Shown: positions 43,248-53,230, counted from the first letter of the stretch. The stretch is DNA of 64,000 bases from Roseovarius sp. (GCA_021775255.1 JAJFIA010000004.1:291896-355895); one strand, 5' to 3'. Notes: generated by a model from the sequence alone, not told the origin. Numbers and translations are program-made.

Positions 43248-44145
43248 GCCCCAGAATACTGGCGCTCAGCAATCCGATGCCCAGCATTTCACGGCCGGCG
43301 ATGCGTTCACGGAAAAACATCACCGAGGCCAGCATCGAGAATATCACCTCAACCTGACCCACCGCAAAAACATAGGCCGCCGATTGCAGGGTGAACGCGG
43401 TGAACCAGCACAGGCTTCCCAACATGCCGGTAATCCCCATCCACATCGCCGTGCGCCACGCGGCCAAAACCCGGCCCACCTCGCCACCCTCGCGCCATGA
43501 AAGCCAAAGCGCCATGCCAATCGCCTGTGAGGTGGTCACCACCGCCAGCGTCACCCCGGCGCGCAGCAGGGCATCGGCACTGGCAATCTCAAGCGTCGCG
43601 CCGCGATACGCCACCGCAGACAGCGCAAAGAACGCCCCCGAGGCAAGGCCCAGCCCCGCCGCCCGATTGATCAGCCGCCCGGCCCCGCGGCCCCTGCCCG
43701 CCGGATTATCCGCCAATACCAAAACCCCGATCAGCCCCAGCGTAATCGCCATGAGTGCCGACAGGCTCACCCGATCCCCCAGCACGATAAATCCCACCAA
43801 TGCGGTCTGAATCACTTCGGTTTTCTTGAAGGTGATCCCCACGGCAAAATTACGTTGCCTGAAAAGCGCCACCACCAGCCAGGTCGCCAATATCTGTGAC
43901 AACCCACCGGTAAGGGCATAGAACCAGAACCGCGCGGAAAATTCAGGCAGCGCCGTGCCGGTCAGGGCCAGATATGACCCAACCAGCGTGACAACCACGG
44001 GCATTGAATAAATAAACCGCGCAAATGTGGCCCCGCCGGTTGACAGCGCCCCCATGCTCAGGTGTTTTTGCAGCATGAAACGCAGCGTCTGAAACGCCGC
44101 CGCCGCAACCGATATGAATATCCAGGGCTCCATAAGCCCCGTCAT
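43231..44145 (-). CDS. EamA-family (DMT) transporter, second copy
   Basis: The 304-residue protein has ten hydrophobic segments in two EamA repeats (LSALMAITLGLIGVLVLADNPAG after the first; VFAVGQVEVIFSMLASVMFFRERI in the second). It is only distantly like the DMT protein at 36.5 kb. It is upstream-adjacent to the NUDIX gene in a convergent arrangement and lies 9 bp after the desaturase stop. Substrate is unknown. Confidence 0.87.
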   Translation of the reverse strand: MTGLMEPWIFISVAAAAFQTLRFMLQKHLSMGALSTGGATFARFIYSMPVVVTLVGSYLALTGTALPEFSARFWFYALTGGLSQILATWLVVALFRQRNFAVGITFKKTEVIQTALVGFIVLGDRVSLSALMAITLGLIGVLVLADNPAGRGRGAGRLINRAAGLGLASGAFFALSAVAYRGATLEIASADALLRAGVTLAVVTTSQAIGMALWLSWREGGEVGRVLAAWRTAMWMGITGMLGSLCWFTAFTLQSAAYVFAVGQVEVIFSMLASVMFFRERIAGREMLGIGLLSASILGLILIV

Positions 44146-44154
44146 GCCCGGCTT

Positions 44155-45057
44155 TTACGGTTTAGGCCAGAGCGGATGCGGCACCTCATCCTTGGCGCGC
44201 CAGAAATATTGCCGGAAAATCTGCCGGTACGAGGCATAGCGATAGCCATCATTGCGCGTGAGATATTTTTCGCGATTGCCCTCATATAGCCCCGGCAGGT
44301 CATACCACGCGGTTTTGGGATGCATATGATGCACCACATGCAGATTGTTATTGAGGAATATCCACGCAAGCGGCCCGCGATCCTCGATCACCACGGTGCG
44401 CCCGCTTGCCCGCTCATGGGCGCGGTGCTCTAAAAATGTGCGGATCTTCAGGATCGACAGCCCCGCATAGGCCGAAATCAGATAGGCCCAGATCGGCATC
44501 GGCGACCAGGTGACCCAGATCAAAACCGGCACCACCGCCGGTATCTGCCACAGCCAGCCACGCAGCACCATGGCGTCCCCGGCCATGATCGCCCGCCAAT
44601 CGGCGCGCATGAAGGCGATCTGCCCCACCAGCGGCCCAATGATCAGCCGCCCCAAAAGCGAGTTGTTGAAAATCAGCAATCGCTGCACCGGGCGCGGCAA
44701 TCGCACCCAGACAGCCGGATCAAGATAATTGCTTTCCGGATCATCATAAGGATCGGTCAGGATCGCATCCACATGATGCGCCAGATGGGTATCGCGAAAC
44801 CTCTGGTAAGGCACCAAAAGCCCCAGACAGGGAAAGACCAATGCCTCGTTCAGCCGCCGGTTGGCAAACGGATGCCCGTGCAACACCTCATGGGTGAGCG
44901 ACGAATGCAATGCTATGAAAATGATCGTCAGAACCATCCCCAACGGCAGCCAAAGCGCCGCCGCCCACAGGGTCGAGAATGCCCAGCCGCCATAGCACAG
45001 CAGCAACATCAACAGGGTTGGCCATTCAATGCCTCTTGTCTTTACTGTTTCAGACAT
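44155..45057 (-). CDS. Membrane fatty-acid desaturase family protein
   Basis: The 300-residue integral membrane protein has the three His boxes of non-haem di-iron desaturases: HSSLTHEVLHGHP, HLAHHVD and HVVHHMHP. Hydrophobic pairs separate them. It may desaturate a fatty acyl chain or act on another lipid or carotenoid. ATG at 45057 overlaps the stop of the DUF2061-like gene by 8 bp, so both are probably translated from one message. Confidence 0.85.
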   Translation of the reverse strand: MSETVKTRGIEWPTLLMLLLCYGGWAFSTLWAAALWLPLGMVLTIIFIALHSSLTHEVLHGHPFANRRLNEALVFPCLGLLVPYQRFRDTHLAHHVDAILTDPYDDPESNYLDPAVWVRLPRPVQRLLIFNNSLLGRLIIGPLVGQIAFMRADWRAIMAGDAMVLRGWLWQIPAVVPVLIWVTWSPMPIWAYLISAYAGLSILKIRTFLEHRAHERASGRTVVIEDRGPLAWIFLNNNLHVVHHMHPKTAWYDLPGLYEGNREKYLTRNDGYRYASYRQIFRQYFWRAKDEVPHPLWPKP

Positions 45058-45256
45058 TGCGCCGCCCCCAGCCGATATTGGCCCAAAGGCGCTCATAAAA
45101 CACGTAACAGCCCAGCCCGATCAGCGTGTTGATAACCGCAATCATCCCGCCAAGGGCAATCGAGCCGGTCATGATCAGCCCGACAAACGCCATGTTGATC
45201 AGCCCCAGAAGGCTCCATAAAACCGCCTTCACAATGGTCCGCCTGCGTGTCTCCAA
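45050..45256 (-). CDS. DUF2061-family small membrane protein
   Basis: The core (ETRRRTIVKAVLWSLLGLINM, IAVINTLIGLGCYVFYERLWANIGWG) matches DUF2061, a two-TM family of unknown role. The start is uncertain. TTG at 45256 has GGGGA upstream and gives 68 residues. A longer frame from TTG at 45349 would translate a palindromic repeat (GAWVSPTLRG) into the N-terminus. I prefer the short form. Confidence 0.75.
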   Translation of the reverse strand: METRRRTIVKAVLWSLLGLINMAFVGLIMTGSIALGGMIAVINTLIGLGCYVFYERLWANIGWGRRNV

Positions 45257-45276
45257 TTCAATCCCCGATATGCCCC

Positions 45277-45297
45277 GTAAGGTGGGTGAAACCCACG
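45277..45297. repeat. GTGGGTGAAACCCAC palindromic repeat, single unit
   Basis: A single unit of the repeat family also found at 10.03 kb and 61.19 kb, with the GTAAGG flank kept. It lies immediately upstream of the likely DUF2061 start and ribosome-binding site on the minus strand, where a hairpin in the leader could influence translation. Confidence 0.75.
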
Positions 45298-45439
45298 CCC
45301 CGCGCCGTTTGATTGTCACATCTGTTGCCAATTCAGCACTGTAATTCAATGCCTGCTAAACCACCTTAGCCCGGTTGATTGCGCTGGATAATTCAGCAAA
45401 TAGTTAACATTCCCCAGCAACTGTGATATTATTCATCAT

Positions 45440-46309
45440 ATGAGATATAAAATCGACAAACGCCAGCGCGCCGACCTGTTTCGCAGCCGTCTGGCCGAGG
45501 CCATGCGTGATCGCCAAATCAACCAAAGCGCTCTGGCGCGCGACATAGGCGTTGACCGCTCTACCATTTCACAACTGCTCAAAGGCACCGGGGCGCGGCT
45601 GCCCAATGCGCAGGTGGTGGGCGAATGTGCCGCCGCCCTTGGCATTTCCGCCGATTGGCTGCTGGGCCTCACCGACCGGGCCGAGACCGCCGCCGATATC
45701 CTGGCCACCTCGCTCAAACTGACCGAGGCCCCCCGCGCCTTGGTGGATGAACAGATATTTCAGTGGCACAAAGAGGCCGCCGGCTATAAAATCCGCCATG
45801 TGCCCGCCGCGCTGCCCGACATGCTCAAAACCCGCGCTTTGCTGGAATGGGAATATGCGCCGCATCTGGGCCGCTCGACCGATCAGGCCATCGGCGCATC
45901 CCAGGACCGCCTGAAATGGATGCGGGACGCTCCATCGGATTACGAGATTGCCCTGCCGTTATATGAGCTGCAAAGCTTCGCGCGCGGCGAAGGCTATTAC
46001 CGCGATCTGCCGCCGGATATCCGCGCCGCCCAGATCGAGCGATTGATCGAGGTCACGCGGCAGCTCTACCCGCGCCTGCGGATGTATCTCTATGATGCCC
46101 GCCGGGTGTATTCCGCCCCGGTCACCATCTTCGGCCCACTTCTGGCAGTGATCTATATCGGCCGCAATTACATGGCCTTTCGCGATACCGAACGGGTGCA
46201 GGCCCTGACCGGGCATTTTGATCATCTGGTACGCGAGGCAGCCGTCTCCGCCCGGCAACTGCCGGAAATGCTTGAGCTTCTGAGCGCAGAAATATCAGGC
46301 CCGGCGTGA
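45440..46309 (+). CDS. XRE-family transcriptional regulator with unknown sensor domain
   Basis: The 289-residue protein has an N-terminal HTH_3 (RLAEAMRDRQINQSALARDIGVDRSTISQLLKG, ALGISADWLLGLTDRAE) and a C-terminal domain of about 190 residues rich in Tyr and Arg (YELQSFARGEGYYRDLPPDI, YLYDARRVYSAPVTIFGP). That domain has no recognised ligand-binding motif. No operon partner is close. The AT-rich 80 bp before it presumably hold its promoter. Confidence 0.85.
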   Translation: MRYKIDKRQRADLFRSRLAEAMRDRQINQSALARDIGVDRSTISQLLKGTGARLPNAQVVGECAAALGISADWLLGLTDRAETAADILATSLKLTEAPRALVDEQIFQWHKEAAGYKIRHVPAALPDMLKTRALLEWEYAPHLGRSTDQAIGASQDRLKWMRDAPSDYEIALPLYELQSFARGEGYYRDLPPDIRAAQIERLIEVTRQLYPRLRMYLYDARRVYSAPVTIFGPLLAVIYIGRNYMAFRDTERVQALTGHFDHLVREAAVSARQLPEMLELLSAEISGPA

Positions 46310-46317
46310 TAACAACC

Positions 46318-46689
46318 TCAGGGGTTCAATACCTGCGTCTGCACATCGCCCTGACCACAACGGGCACAGCAGTTTTCGCAGGAATGTTTATCGTCATACC
46401 CGGAACCCCAATAGGTATTTGACTGATTCCTGACCCAGGCCCCAAAGCAGATCAGCTCGTTATTGCGGCACGACAACGTATAGGCATGGGTATCCCAGTC
46501 ATCGATTGTATAAACCTTGCCATTCCCGGGCCAGACATGATTTCGATCCTGCGAATAAAACTCAAGGCTGACGGTATTTTGGTGTTCGCTCTTGAACCGC
46601 CAGGTGATTTCTTCGGCATCTGCAGGCCCGCCATAAACACTGCCAGCAGCGAAAATCAACCCGATGAAAAACAACCGTAATAAATGCAT
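46318..46689 (-). CDS. Small exported Cys-rich protein, unknown function
   Basis: The 123-residue product has a signal peptide (MMHLLRLFFIGLIFAAGSVYGGPADA) and a mature part with five to six Cys near the end (LSCRNNELICFG, CENCCARCGQ). Trp, Tyr and Asn are frequent, as in small beta proteins. No family is recognised. It is convergent with the XRE gene, 8 bp between stops. Confidence 0.6.
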   Translation of the reverse strand: MHLLRLFFIGLIFAAGSVYGGPADAEEITWRFKSEHQNTVSLEFYSQDRNHVWPGNGKVYTIDDWDTHAYTLSCRNNELICFGAWVRNQSNTYWGSGYDDKHSCENCCARCGQGDVQTQVLNP

Positions 46690-46777
46690 CATAGATAATC
46701 CCCCTATATGATGGCCCCATGTTATAACCAACTATGCGGCAACAATATGCCAAAAATAACAAATTGTTGCTCACGGC

Positions 46778-47821
46778 TCAATAGGGCATGGGATGCGCCC
46801 GGTGGGCCAGATCAATATCCGTCAGCACCTCTTGCGACAGGCTTAGATTGCCACCGGCAAGCACATGCTCAAGCTGCGGCTGGGTGGTCGCGCCGAAAAT
46901 CACCGAGCCCATGAAGGGCCGCGTCCGGCACCATGCCAGCGCCATATGCACTGGATCAAGCCCATGTTTGCGGGCAATGCCCAGATAGGCCTCAACAGCG
47001 GCAAAGGCGCGGGCCGTCTTGCGCCCGCCCAGCCCCTCATTCAACGCCATGCGCGAGCCCTCGGGCACGGCCCCGCCCTGATACTTGCCGCTCAAAAGCC
47101 CCGTGGCCAGCGGCGAAAACGCGAGCAGCCCCACATCCTCATTGACGCTCAATTCGGCCAGATCGGTATCATAAAGCCGGCACATCAGGGAATATTCGTT
47201 CTGCACCGAAGCGGCCCTCGGCCCGCCATTCTCATCGGCAACCCGCAACCACTGCGCCATGCCCCACGCAGATTCATTCGACAGGCCGAAATGCCGGATG
47301 GTGCCGCGTTTCACCTCGGCCGCAAGCGCCTCAAGCGCCTCATGCATATGCGCCAATGTGGCGGCTTTATCCTGACCCCTGGGATCGAAGTTCCAATTCT
47401 GCCGGAACATGTAGGAGCCCCGGTTGGGCCAGTGAAACTGGTAAAGATCAATCACATCCGTCCTGAGCCGCTTCAATGAGCCCTCAATCGCCTTTGGGAT
47501 GGTCTTGGCCGAGATCGGCGCGCCATCCCGCGCATGGGCAAACCCCGCGCCGGAATGTTTGCTGGCCAGCACCACCTCATCGCGCCGCCCGCTGCGGGAA
47601 AACCAGTTGCCAATGATTTCTTCGGTCCGGCCCGTGGTTTCCCCTGTGATCGGGTTGACCGGATACATCTCGGCGGTATCAATAAAATTCACGCCCCCCG
47701 CAAGCGCGGTTTCAATCTGCCTATGCGCGCCTTCCTGCGGCGTCTGCGTGCCCCATGTCATCGACCCCAGACACAGCGCGCTTACCTGCATCCCCGTTCG
47801 CCCCAGTTGTTTTTGTTTCAT
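46778..47821 (-). CDS. Aldo/keto reductase (Tas-like)
   Basis: The 347-residue NADPH-dependent oxidoreductase has the AKR tetrad: Asp and Tyr in NFIDTAEMYP, Lys in LASKHSG, and an active-site loop with YQFHWPNRG. The cofactor region near the C-terminus is MGSVIFGATTQPQLEHVLAG. It resembles E. coli Tas. ATG at 47821 (MKQKQLGRTGMQVSALCLG) is clear. The substrate is unknown. Confidence 0.9.
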   Translation of the reverse strand: MKQKQLGRTGMQVSALCLGSMTWGTQTPQEGAHRQIETALAGGVNFIDTAEMYPVNPITGETTGRTEEIIGNWFSRSGRRDEVVLASKHSGAGFAHARDGAPISAKTIPKAIEGSLKRLRTDVIDLYQFHWPNRGSYMFRQNWNFDPRGQDKAATLAHMHEALEALAAEVKRGTIRHFGLSNESAWGMAQWLRVADENGGPRAASVQNEYSLMCRLYDTDLAELSVNEDVGLLAFSPLATGLLSGKYQGGAVPEGSRMALNEGLGGRKTARAFAAVEAYLGIARKHGLDPVHMALAWCRTRPFMGSVIFGATTQPQLEHVLAGGNLSLSQEVLTDIDLAHRAHPMPY

Positions 47822-47959
47822 ATTGATCCCTTCCAGAAATCTGTTCAGACCTATCGCTAATATCACCTTGATGCAAAAACATCACCCAAGCCACTTGATA
47901 TCGTCTGGCTTGCCATGAATAGCTGAGAGCGCAGCATCGCGTAAACCAAAGGGCATTGC

Positions 47960-49123
47960 ATGACATTCCGTATCAAAAAAACCCTTTGGTCGCTAATCCG
48001 GGATAAAGACCCAACCAATTTGCTGGCCCTCTTTGAAACGCTCAACATGCTGCATGAAAAGCTGGTGATTGAGAGCAGTGAAATTTTGCCGAACCGCCCT
48101 GTTGATCCAAAGCCAAACCCATTTCTTTCGCATACGAAATCAACTGCCGAACACCGCTATAGCAAAGAAAAACAAATCTATCCCGGTCTGCTTTATACCG
48201 AAATGGTTTGTTATATAGACCGTCTGGTTGCGGGTAAGGAAGTGACGATTGAAATCAAGCCCGAGCCGGGCCTCTTCAGGCTCGACCGATTTTCCGATCC
48301 CGAGGTCGAAGCCTTGAGGGATACGGGTTTCAAGGCATTCAAAAAGGCCGGGAAATTCAGATATGACAGCGATGTCATTCGCCTTCTGAAATTTGACGAT
48401 GACGGCAAGGTAACCACGTTAACCATTCAAAAAGCCAAATATGAAGCTCAGGCAAAATCCAATCTGATCCTTGACTATGAAGCGCGCCCGAGTGGGCCGA
48501 CACTGCGTAAAACACTGCTGGCCGAGCGCCGGGGATATTTGCCTGAGCTGAGCGATAAGCGGCTGGCACAGACAATAGGTGTCTCGATGCTGTTGTTTTA
48601 CAGGGATCAGGGAGAGTGGCTGCCATTTCTGGTGGCGCGCAGCCGCGAAACCGCTGTGCTCAACGAAGGTGACTGGAGTGATTCCGCCTCTGGCGCCGCC
48701 GAATGGCCCGCTGATGAGCACAACACAGCCAAAACATTTGACGATTATATTCTGGATGACTTGTATATGGAACTTGATGAAGAGCTTGGCCTGAAGCCCG
48801 GGGATTTATCCAATGTCCTTCCGCTCGCCATCGCGCGGGAATTCATTCGCGCGGGAAAGCCGCAGATATTCTTTATCGGTTTTACCAATCTGAGCTATAA
48901 TGAAATTGTCATGCGCATGGAAGAAAGGCGCAAGGATACGCTCGACAATCCAAACCTCCCTAATGAGATAAACAAAATGCCTGCTTTCAGGCGCATACCG
49001 CGTGTCAACTCAGCCAAAGAGGTTGCCAAAAGCTTTCATGACATGCGCATTGATCCGCAATCTGCGGCATCGCTATATTATGCGCACCGGTTCTTTGAGG
49101 TGATGCACAAAATCCCATCATAA
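47960..49123 (+). CDS. Nudix-fold-like protein of unknown role
   Basis: The 387-residue protein has a Lys/Asp/Glu-rich N-terminal half with no known motif and a C-terminal part resembling a Nudix fold: FLVARSRETAVLNEGDWSDSASG, then DDLYMELDEELGLKPGDL where the Nudix box would read RELxEExG. The Arg is replaced by Met, so catalysis is uncertain. Codon use looks AT-richer than neighbours. It stands alone between an aldo/keto reductase and yceI. A signalling or defence role is possible but unsupported. Confidence 0.6.
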   Translation: MTFRIKKTLWSLIRDKDPTNLLALFETLNMLHEKLVIESSEILPNRPVDPKPNPFLSHTKSTAEHRYSKEKQIYPGLLYTEMVCYIDRLVAGKEVTIEIKPEPGLFRLDRFSDPEVEALRDTGFKAFKKAGKFRYDSDVIRLLKFDDDGKVTTLTIQKAKYEAQAKSNLILDYEARPSGPTLRKTLLAERRGYLPELSDKRLAQTIGVSMLLFYRDQGEWLPFLVARSRETAVLNEGDWSDSASGAAEWPADEHNTAKTFDDYILDDLYMELDEELGLKPGDLSNVLPLAIAREFIRAGKPQIFFIGFTNLSYNEIVMRMEERRKDTLDNPNLPNEINKMPAFRRIPRVNSAKEVAKSFHDMRIDPQSAASLYYAHRFFEVMHKIPS

Positions 49124-49215
49124 ATTCTTAAAACCGGTTGGTTTTGAGCAAGTGACGTGAACGTGAGTAAACTTTCGATGCTTTTGCATGGCATATCCCT
49201 TATGATGATTGCATC

Positions 49216-49770
49216 ATGCGCCTCCTCCTCATGATCCTTGTTCTTTTTGCCCCCATGGCCCTCGCAGGCCCGGCGGCTTATCAGCTTGATACGGCGCGCT
49301 CGAAGGTGCAGTTCACATATGAATTTGGTGGCAACCCCATGACCGGGCACATGCCGGTCATTGCCGCCGATATCCGGGTTGATCTTGATCATGTGCCCGC
49401 AAGCGCCGTTGCGGTCACAATGGATGCCACCCAGGCCCGTGCGGGATTTTTATTTGCCACTCAGGCAATGAAAAGCACCGCTGTCCTGAATACCGATACA
49501 TTTCCTGAAATCCTGTTCAACTCCACCCGCATCACCGGCTCGCTCAAGGGCGCGGTCGTGACAGGCGACCTGACCGTTCGCGGCATAACTCACCCCGTCA
49601 CCCTCAAGGCGGGGCTTTACCGTCAGGCCGGTACCGATCCGGGGGATCGCAACAATCTGGCCATCCTTCTGACCGGAGACATCAGCCGCTCGGCCTTTGG
49701 TGCCAGCGGATACCGGGCCTATGTCGGCGACACCATCCATCTGCGCATCATTGCTTTGATTGCAAAGTAA
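49216..49770 (+). CDS. yceI: YceI-family periplasmic lipid-binding protein
   Basis: YceI proteins are exported beta-barrel carriers that bind isoprenoid lipids. The 184-residue product has a signal peptide (MRLLLMILVLFAPMALAGPA). Family segments include YQLDTARSKVQFTYEFGG, FPEILFNSTRITG and VTGDLTVRGITHPVTL. Length is normal. The MITE-like element copy 2 starts 24 bp after the stop, and its right hairpin could terminate the transcript. Confidence 0.92.
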   Translation: MRLLLMILVLFAPMALAGPAAYQLDTARSKVQFTYEFGGNPMTGHMPVIAADIRVDLDHVPASAVAVTMDATQARAGFLFATQAMKSTAVLNTDTFPEILFNSTRITGSLKGAVVTGDLTVRGITHPVTLKAGLYRQAGTDPGDRNNLAILLTGDISRSAFGASGYRAYVGDTIHLRIIALIAK

Positions 49771-49794
49771 CCAGCCTCAGCAAGACCAGATGGG

Positions 49795-49944
49795 TTGTCA
49801 AAAATGCCAGCACCTGCCCGGGTGGGTGCAGAGCACTGACCACGTCAAGCCCAATAGCCACAGATAAATATATCAACCCTATCAACTTAATCAGCCGTTG
49901 GAAGCACCCGCCGTGGGGCGGGCGGGTGCTGGCATTTTTGACAA
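49795..49944. repeat. MITE-like element copy 2
   Basis: Arms 49795-49817 and 49922-49944 are reverse complements apart from one mismatch, with the same outer GTCAAAAATGCCAGCACC ends as copy 1. The right half is conserved with copy 1 (ATATATCA..CCTATCA... then GCCGTT(A/G)GAAGCACCCGCC), while the left-inner half is not. It lies between yceI and the MFS gene. The remaining bases to 50081 show no other feature. Confidence 0.85.
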
Positions 49945-50081
49945 AATGCCGTTTTTAGAAAGGTTTCACTGATGCGTTTCGCCCTGATCTCAAAATAAAT
50001 TTGTCAGCAGTTTAAAAACGACACCTACCTGTCGATTATGCATAGGCAACGCCGCACAGGCATGCCAGTCTGCCGGCTATC

Positions 50082-51305
50082 ATGCGTATGTTGATCTCCT
50101 TCGCCGCTTTGTTTTTATCTGTGATCCTGTTGCAGCTTTCCACCGGCGGCGTCGGGCCACTGGATGCCATTTCGGGCATAACCCTACACTTCACAACCGC
50201 CCAGATCGGCCTGTTGGGATCGGCGCATTTCATGGGGTTTTTCATCGGCTGCTGGTGGGCGCCGCGCCTGATGGGCAGTGTTGGCCATTCGCGCGCTTTC
50301 GCCGCCTTCACCGCCGCCGGAGCCATCGGCCTGCTGGCCCATATGCTGATCATCAACCCCTATGCCTGGGCTTTGATGCGCATCGCCTCGGGCCTTTGTG
50401 TGGCCGGATGTTATACGGTGATCGAGGCCTGGCTGCATGCCAAAATCACCAATAAGACCAGGGGCCGCACCATGGGGGCCTACCGGATGGCGGATATGGG
50501 CGCATCCATGGTGGCGCAGCTGATGATCGGCGTGCTCGATCCGGCATCTTATGTGTCCTACAATCTGCTGGCAATATTTTGCTGTGCCGCCCTCCTGCCA
50601 CTGACATTGACCAAGGCACAACAGCCCGAAACCCCCGATGCCCCCCGCCTGCGGCCCCGGCTGGCGATCAAATGCTCGCCACTGGCCGCGTTTGGCGTTG
50701 TCGTGGCGGCGGTCTCAAGTGCCTCGTTTCGCATGGTCGGGCCGGTTTATGGCCAACAGGTTGGCCTGGCAGTGGATCAGATCGCCTATTTTCTTGCGGC
50801 CTTCGTTCTGGGCGGTGCGCTGGCGCAATATCCGGTGGGCTGGCTGGCCGACCGGTATGATCGCCGCCATGTGCTGATTGGTCTTTCGGTTGCGGCCATT
50901 CTCAGCAGCATTTATATCATGTTTTCGCATAATCTGAGCCCCGATGGCGTATTTCTGACGGCCTTCCTCTTTGGCCTCACAACCTTCCCGATCTTCTCGG
51001 TCAGCTCGGCCCATGCCAATGATTTCGCCGACGATTCCGAGCGGGTCGAGCTTTCCGCCGCCTTGATGTTCTTTTATGCCCTCGGGGCCATTGCCGCGCC
51101 ATTGCTGGCCTCGTTTCTGATAAATGCCTATGGCCCGCCAGCTATGTTTGTGATGATCGCACTGGCGCATCTGGCGCTGCTGCTGTTTGGTTTCAGCCGG
51201 ATGCGCGCCCGTGCCACCCTGGCCAAACGCACGCCCTATATCTGGGCCCCGCGCACCAGCTTTCTGGTTGGCCGCCTGACCGGGCGCAGCCGCGACAAGC
51301 ACTAG
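50082..51305 (+). CDS. MFS permease (YcaD-like)
   Basis: The 407-residue protein has twelve hydrophobic segments. Loop motifs of the major facilitator superfamily are present: [15 protein letters not shown] after TM2 and [15 protein letters not shown] after TM8, the latter close to the G-x-x-x-D-R-x-G-R-R consensus. It resembles YcaD and related putative sugar or drug transporters. It begins [25 protein letters not shown]. Substrate is unknown. metG follows after 58 bp on the same strand. Confidence 0.88.
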   Translation: MRMLISFAALFLSVILLQLSTGGVGPLDAISGITLHFTTAQIGLLGSAHFMGFFIGCWWAPRLMGSVGHSRAFAAFTAAGAIGLLAHMLIINPYAWALMRIASGLCVAGCYTVIEAWLHAKITNKTRGRTMGAYRMADMGASMVAQLMIGVLDPASYVSYNLLAIFCCAALLPLTLTKAQQPETPDAPRLRPRLAIKCSPLAAFGVVVAAVSSASFRMVGPVYGQQVGLAVDQIAYFLAAFVLGGALAQYPVGWLADRYDRRHVLIGLSVAAILSSIYIMFSHNLSPDGVFLTAFLFGLTTFPIFSVSSAHANDFADDSERVELSAALMFFYALGAIAAPLLASFLINAYGPPAMFVMIALAHLALLLFGFSRMRARATLAKRTPYIWAPRTSFLVGRLTGRSRDKH

Positions 51306-51363
51306 CACCTGTTTCATAGCTGCGCTAAAGGGGATGCCAGACACCGCAAAAGGCATATTTTCC

Positions 51364-53082
51364 ATGGCACGTCACCTGATCACTTCGGCGATCCCCTATA
51401 TCAACGGCATCAAGCATCTGGGCAACCTTGTTGGGTCTCAATTGCCTGCCGATCTCTTTGCCCGGTATCAGCGGGCGCGCGGCAATGAAGTGCTGTATCT
51501 CTGTGCCACCGATGAACACGGCACCCCGGCCGAGCTGGCCGCCGCCAAGGCCGGGCAACCGGTGACGGAATACTGCGCCGAGATGCATGAAATTCAGGCC
51601 GACATCGCGCGGCGTTTTCGCCTCAGCTTCGATCATTTCGGGCGCTCCTCCAGCCCGCAAAATCACGCCCTGACCCAGCATTTCGCCGGGCGCTTGTATG
51701 ACGCGGGCCTGATCCGCGAGGTGGTTGAAAAACAGGTCTATTCCAGGGCCGACCACCGCTTCCTGCCGGACCGCTATATCGAGGGCACCTGCCCGAATTG
51801 CGGCTATGACAAGGCCCGCGGTGATCAATGCGAAAACTGCACCAAACAGCTTGATCCCACCGATCTGATTGACCCGCGCAGCGCCGTCAGCGGCTCGACC
51901 GATCTGGAAGTGCGCGAAACCCGGCATCTCTATCTGTGCCAAAGCAAGATGCGCGATCAGATCAGCGCCTGGATCGACAGCAAAACCGACTGGCCGATCC
52001 TGACAACCTCCATCGCCAAAAAATGGCTCAACGATGGCGACGGGCTTCAGGACCGTGGCATCACCCGTGATCTTGATTGGGGCATCCCGGTCAGGCGCGG
52101 GCGTGAGGATTGGCCCGGCATGGAGGGCAAGGTGTTCTATGTCTGGTTTGACGCGCCCATCGAATATATCGCCTGCGGTGCGGAATGGGCCGAGGCCAAC
52201 GGGCTAAAGGATACCGACTGGCAGCGCTGGTGGCGCTTGGGCATGGGCGCGGATGATGTGCGCTATACCCAGTTCATGGGCAAGGATAACGTGCCGTTTC
52301 ATACGCTCAGCTTCCCCGCCACGATCCTTGGCTCGGGTGAGGATTGGAAGCTGGTGGATTACATCAAATCCTTCAACTACCTCAATTATGATGGTGGCCA
52401 GTTCAGCACCAGCCAGGGGCGCGGCGTGTTCATGGATCAGGCGCTTGAAATTCTTCCCGCCGATTACTGGCGCTGGTGGCTTCTCAGCCACGCCCCCGAA
52501 AGCAGTGACAGTGAATTCACCTGGGAAAACTTTCAGGCTTCGGTCAACAAGGATCTGGCCGATGTGCTGGGCAATTTCGTCAGCCGCGTCACCAAATTCT
52601 GCCGCTCGAAATTTGGGCTAACGGTTCCCGAGGCGGGCGCGCATGGGCCCGACGAGGCGGCGCTAATCGCCACACTCACCAGCCGCATCCGCGCCTATGA
52701 GGCCCATATGGAGGCGATGGAAGTGCGCAAATCCGCTAATGAACTGCGCGCCATCTGGGTTGCGGGCAACGAATATCTGCAATCTGCCGCCCCCTGGTCT
52801 GCGTTCAAAACAGACCCGGATCAGGCGGCCATGCAAATCCGCCTCGCGCTTAATCTCATCCGCCTCTACGCAGTGCTCAGCGCACCCTTCATTCCCGATG
52901 CAGCCCAAACCATGCTGGCGGCAATGAACTGCACCGATAAAAGCTGGCCCGATGATGTGGCGGCAGCTTTGCAAACCCTCGCGCCGGGCCACGCCTTCAC
53001 CGTACCGGATGTGCTTTTCACCAAGATCACCGATGATCAGCGTGAAAGCTGGCAGACCCGCTTTTCCGGCACCCGCGATTAG
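51364..53082 (+). CDS. metG: Methionyl-tRNA synthetase
   Basis: The 572-residue class I synthetase has the HIGH-type site in [14 protein letters not shown], zinc-finger Cys pairs CPNCG and CENC, and the anticodon-binding helical domain after about residue 390. The KMSKS-type loop reads [13 protein letters not shown]; in related proteins I recall GGKFSTS, so the first Lys appears replaced by Gln. It lacks a C-terminal dimerisation extension. ATG at 51364 begins the conserved [12 protein letters not shown]. Confidence 0.94.
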   Translation: MARHLITSAIPYINGIKHLGNLVGSQLPADLFARYQRARGNEVLYLCATDEHGTPAELAAAKAGQPVTEYCAEMHEIQADIARRFRLSFDHFGRSSSPQNHALTQHFAGRLYDAGLIREVVEKQVYSRADHRFLPDRYIEGTCPNCGYDKARGDQCENCTKQLDPTDLIDPRSAVSGSTDLEVRETRHLYLCQSKMRDQISAWIDSKTDWPILTTSIAKKWLNDGDGLQDRGITRDLDWGIPVRRGREDWPGMEGKVFYVWFDAPIEYIACGAEWAEANGLKDTDWQRWWRLGMGADDVRYTQFMGKDNVPFHTLSFPATILGSGEDWKLVDYIKSFNYLNYDGGQFSTSQGRGVFMDQALEILPADYWRWWLLSHAPESSDSEFTWENFQASVNKDLADVLGNFVSRVTKFCRSKFGLTVPEAGAHGPDEAALIATLTSRIRAYEAHMEAMEVRKSANELRAIWVAGNEYLQSAAPWSAFKTDPDQAAMQIRLALNLIRLYAVLSAPFIPDAAQTMLAAMNCTDKSWPDDVAAALQTLAPGHAFTVPDVLFTKITDDQRESWQTRFSGTRD

Positions 53083-53136
53083 CCCCCACGCCCCGGCATG
53101 TGGGCACTCAATAAATCGGCTGGATCAAACAGGTAA

Positions 53137-53154
53137 GCCGGGCTTAAGCCCGGC
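53137..53154. repeat. GCCGGGCTTAAGCCCGGC palindrome
   Basis: A perfect 18-base palindrome followed by CTACG, 55 bp after the metG stop. It is similar in layout to the palindrome at 12303-12320. There is no T-run, so it is a repeat or a weak 3'-end structure. Confidence 0.6.
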
Positions 53155-53183
53155 CTACGTGGCGTTGGCTCCTGCAATTTATT

Positions 53184-53230
53184 AAAGCGTTTTGCCTTAA
53201 CCCTGCCCCCGGTTTAAGGCGAAACACTTT
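53184..53230. repeat. AAAGCGTTTTGCCTTAA inverted repeat
   Basis: Arms 53184-53203 and 53211-53230 pair at 17 of 20 positions. The AAAGCGTTT ends match inverted repeats at 6365 and 58969. It lies between the convergent metG and tupA genes and probably separates their transcripts. Confidence 0.7.
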
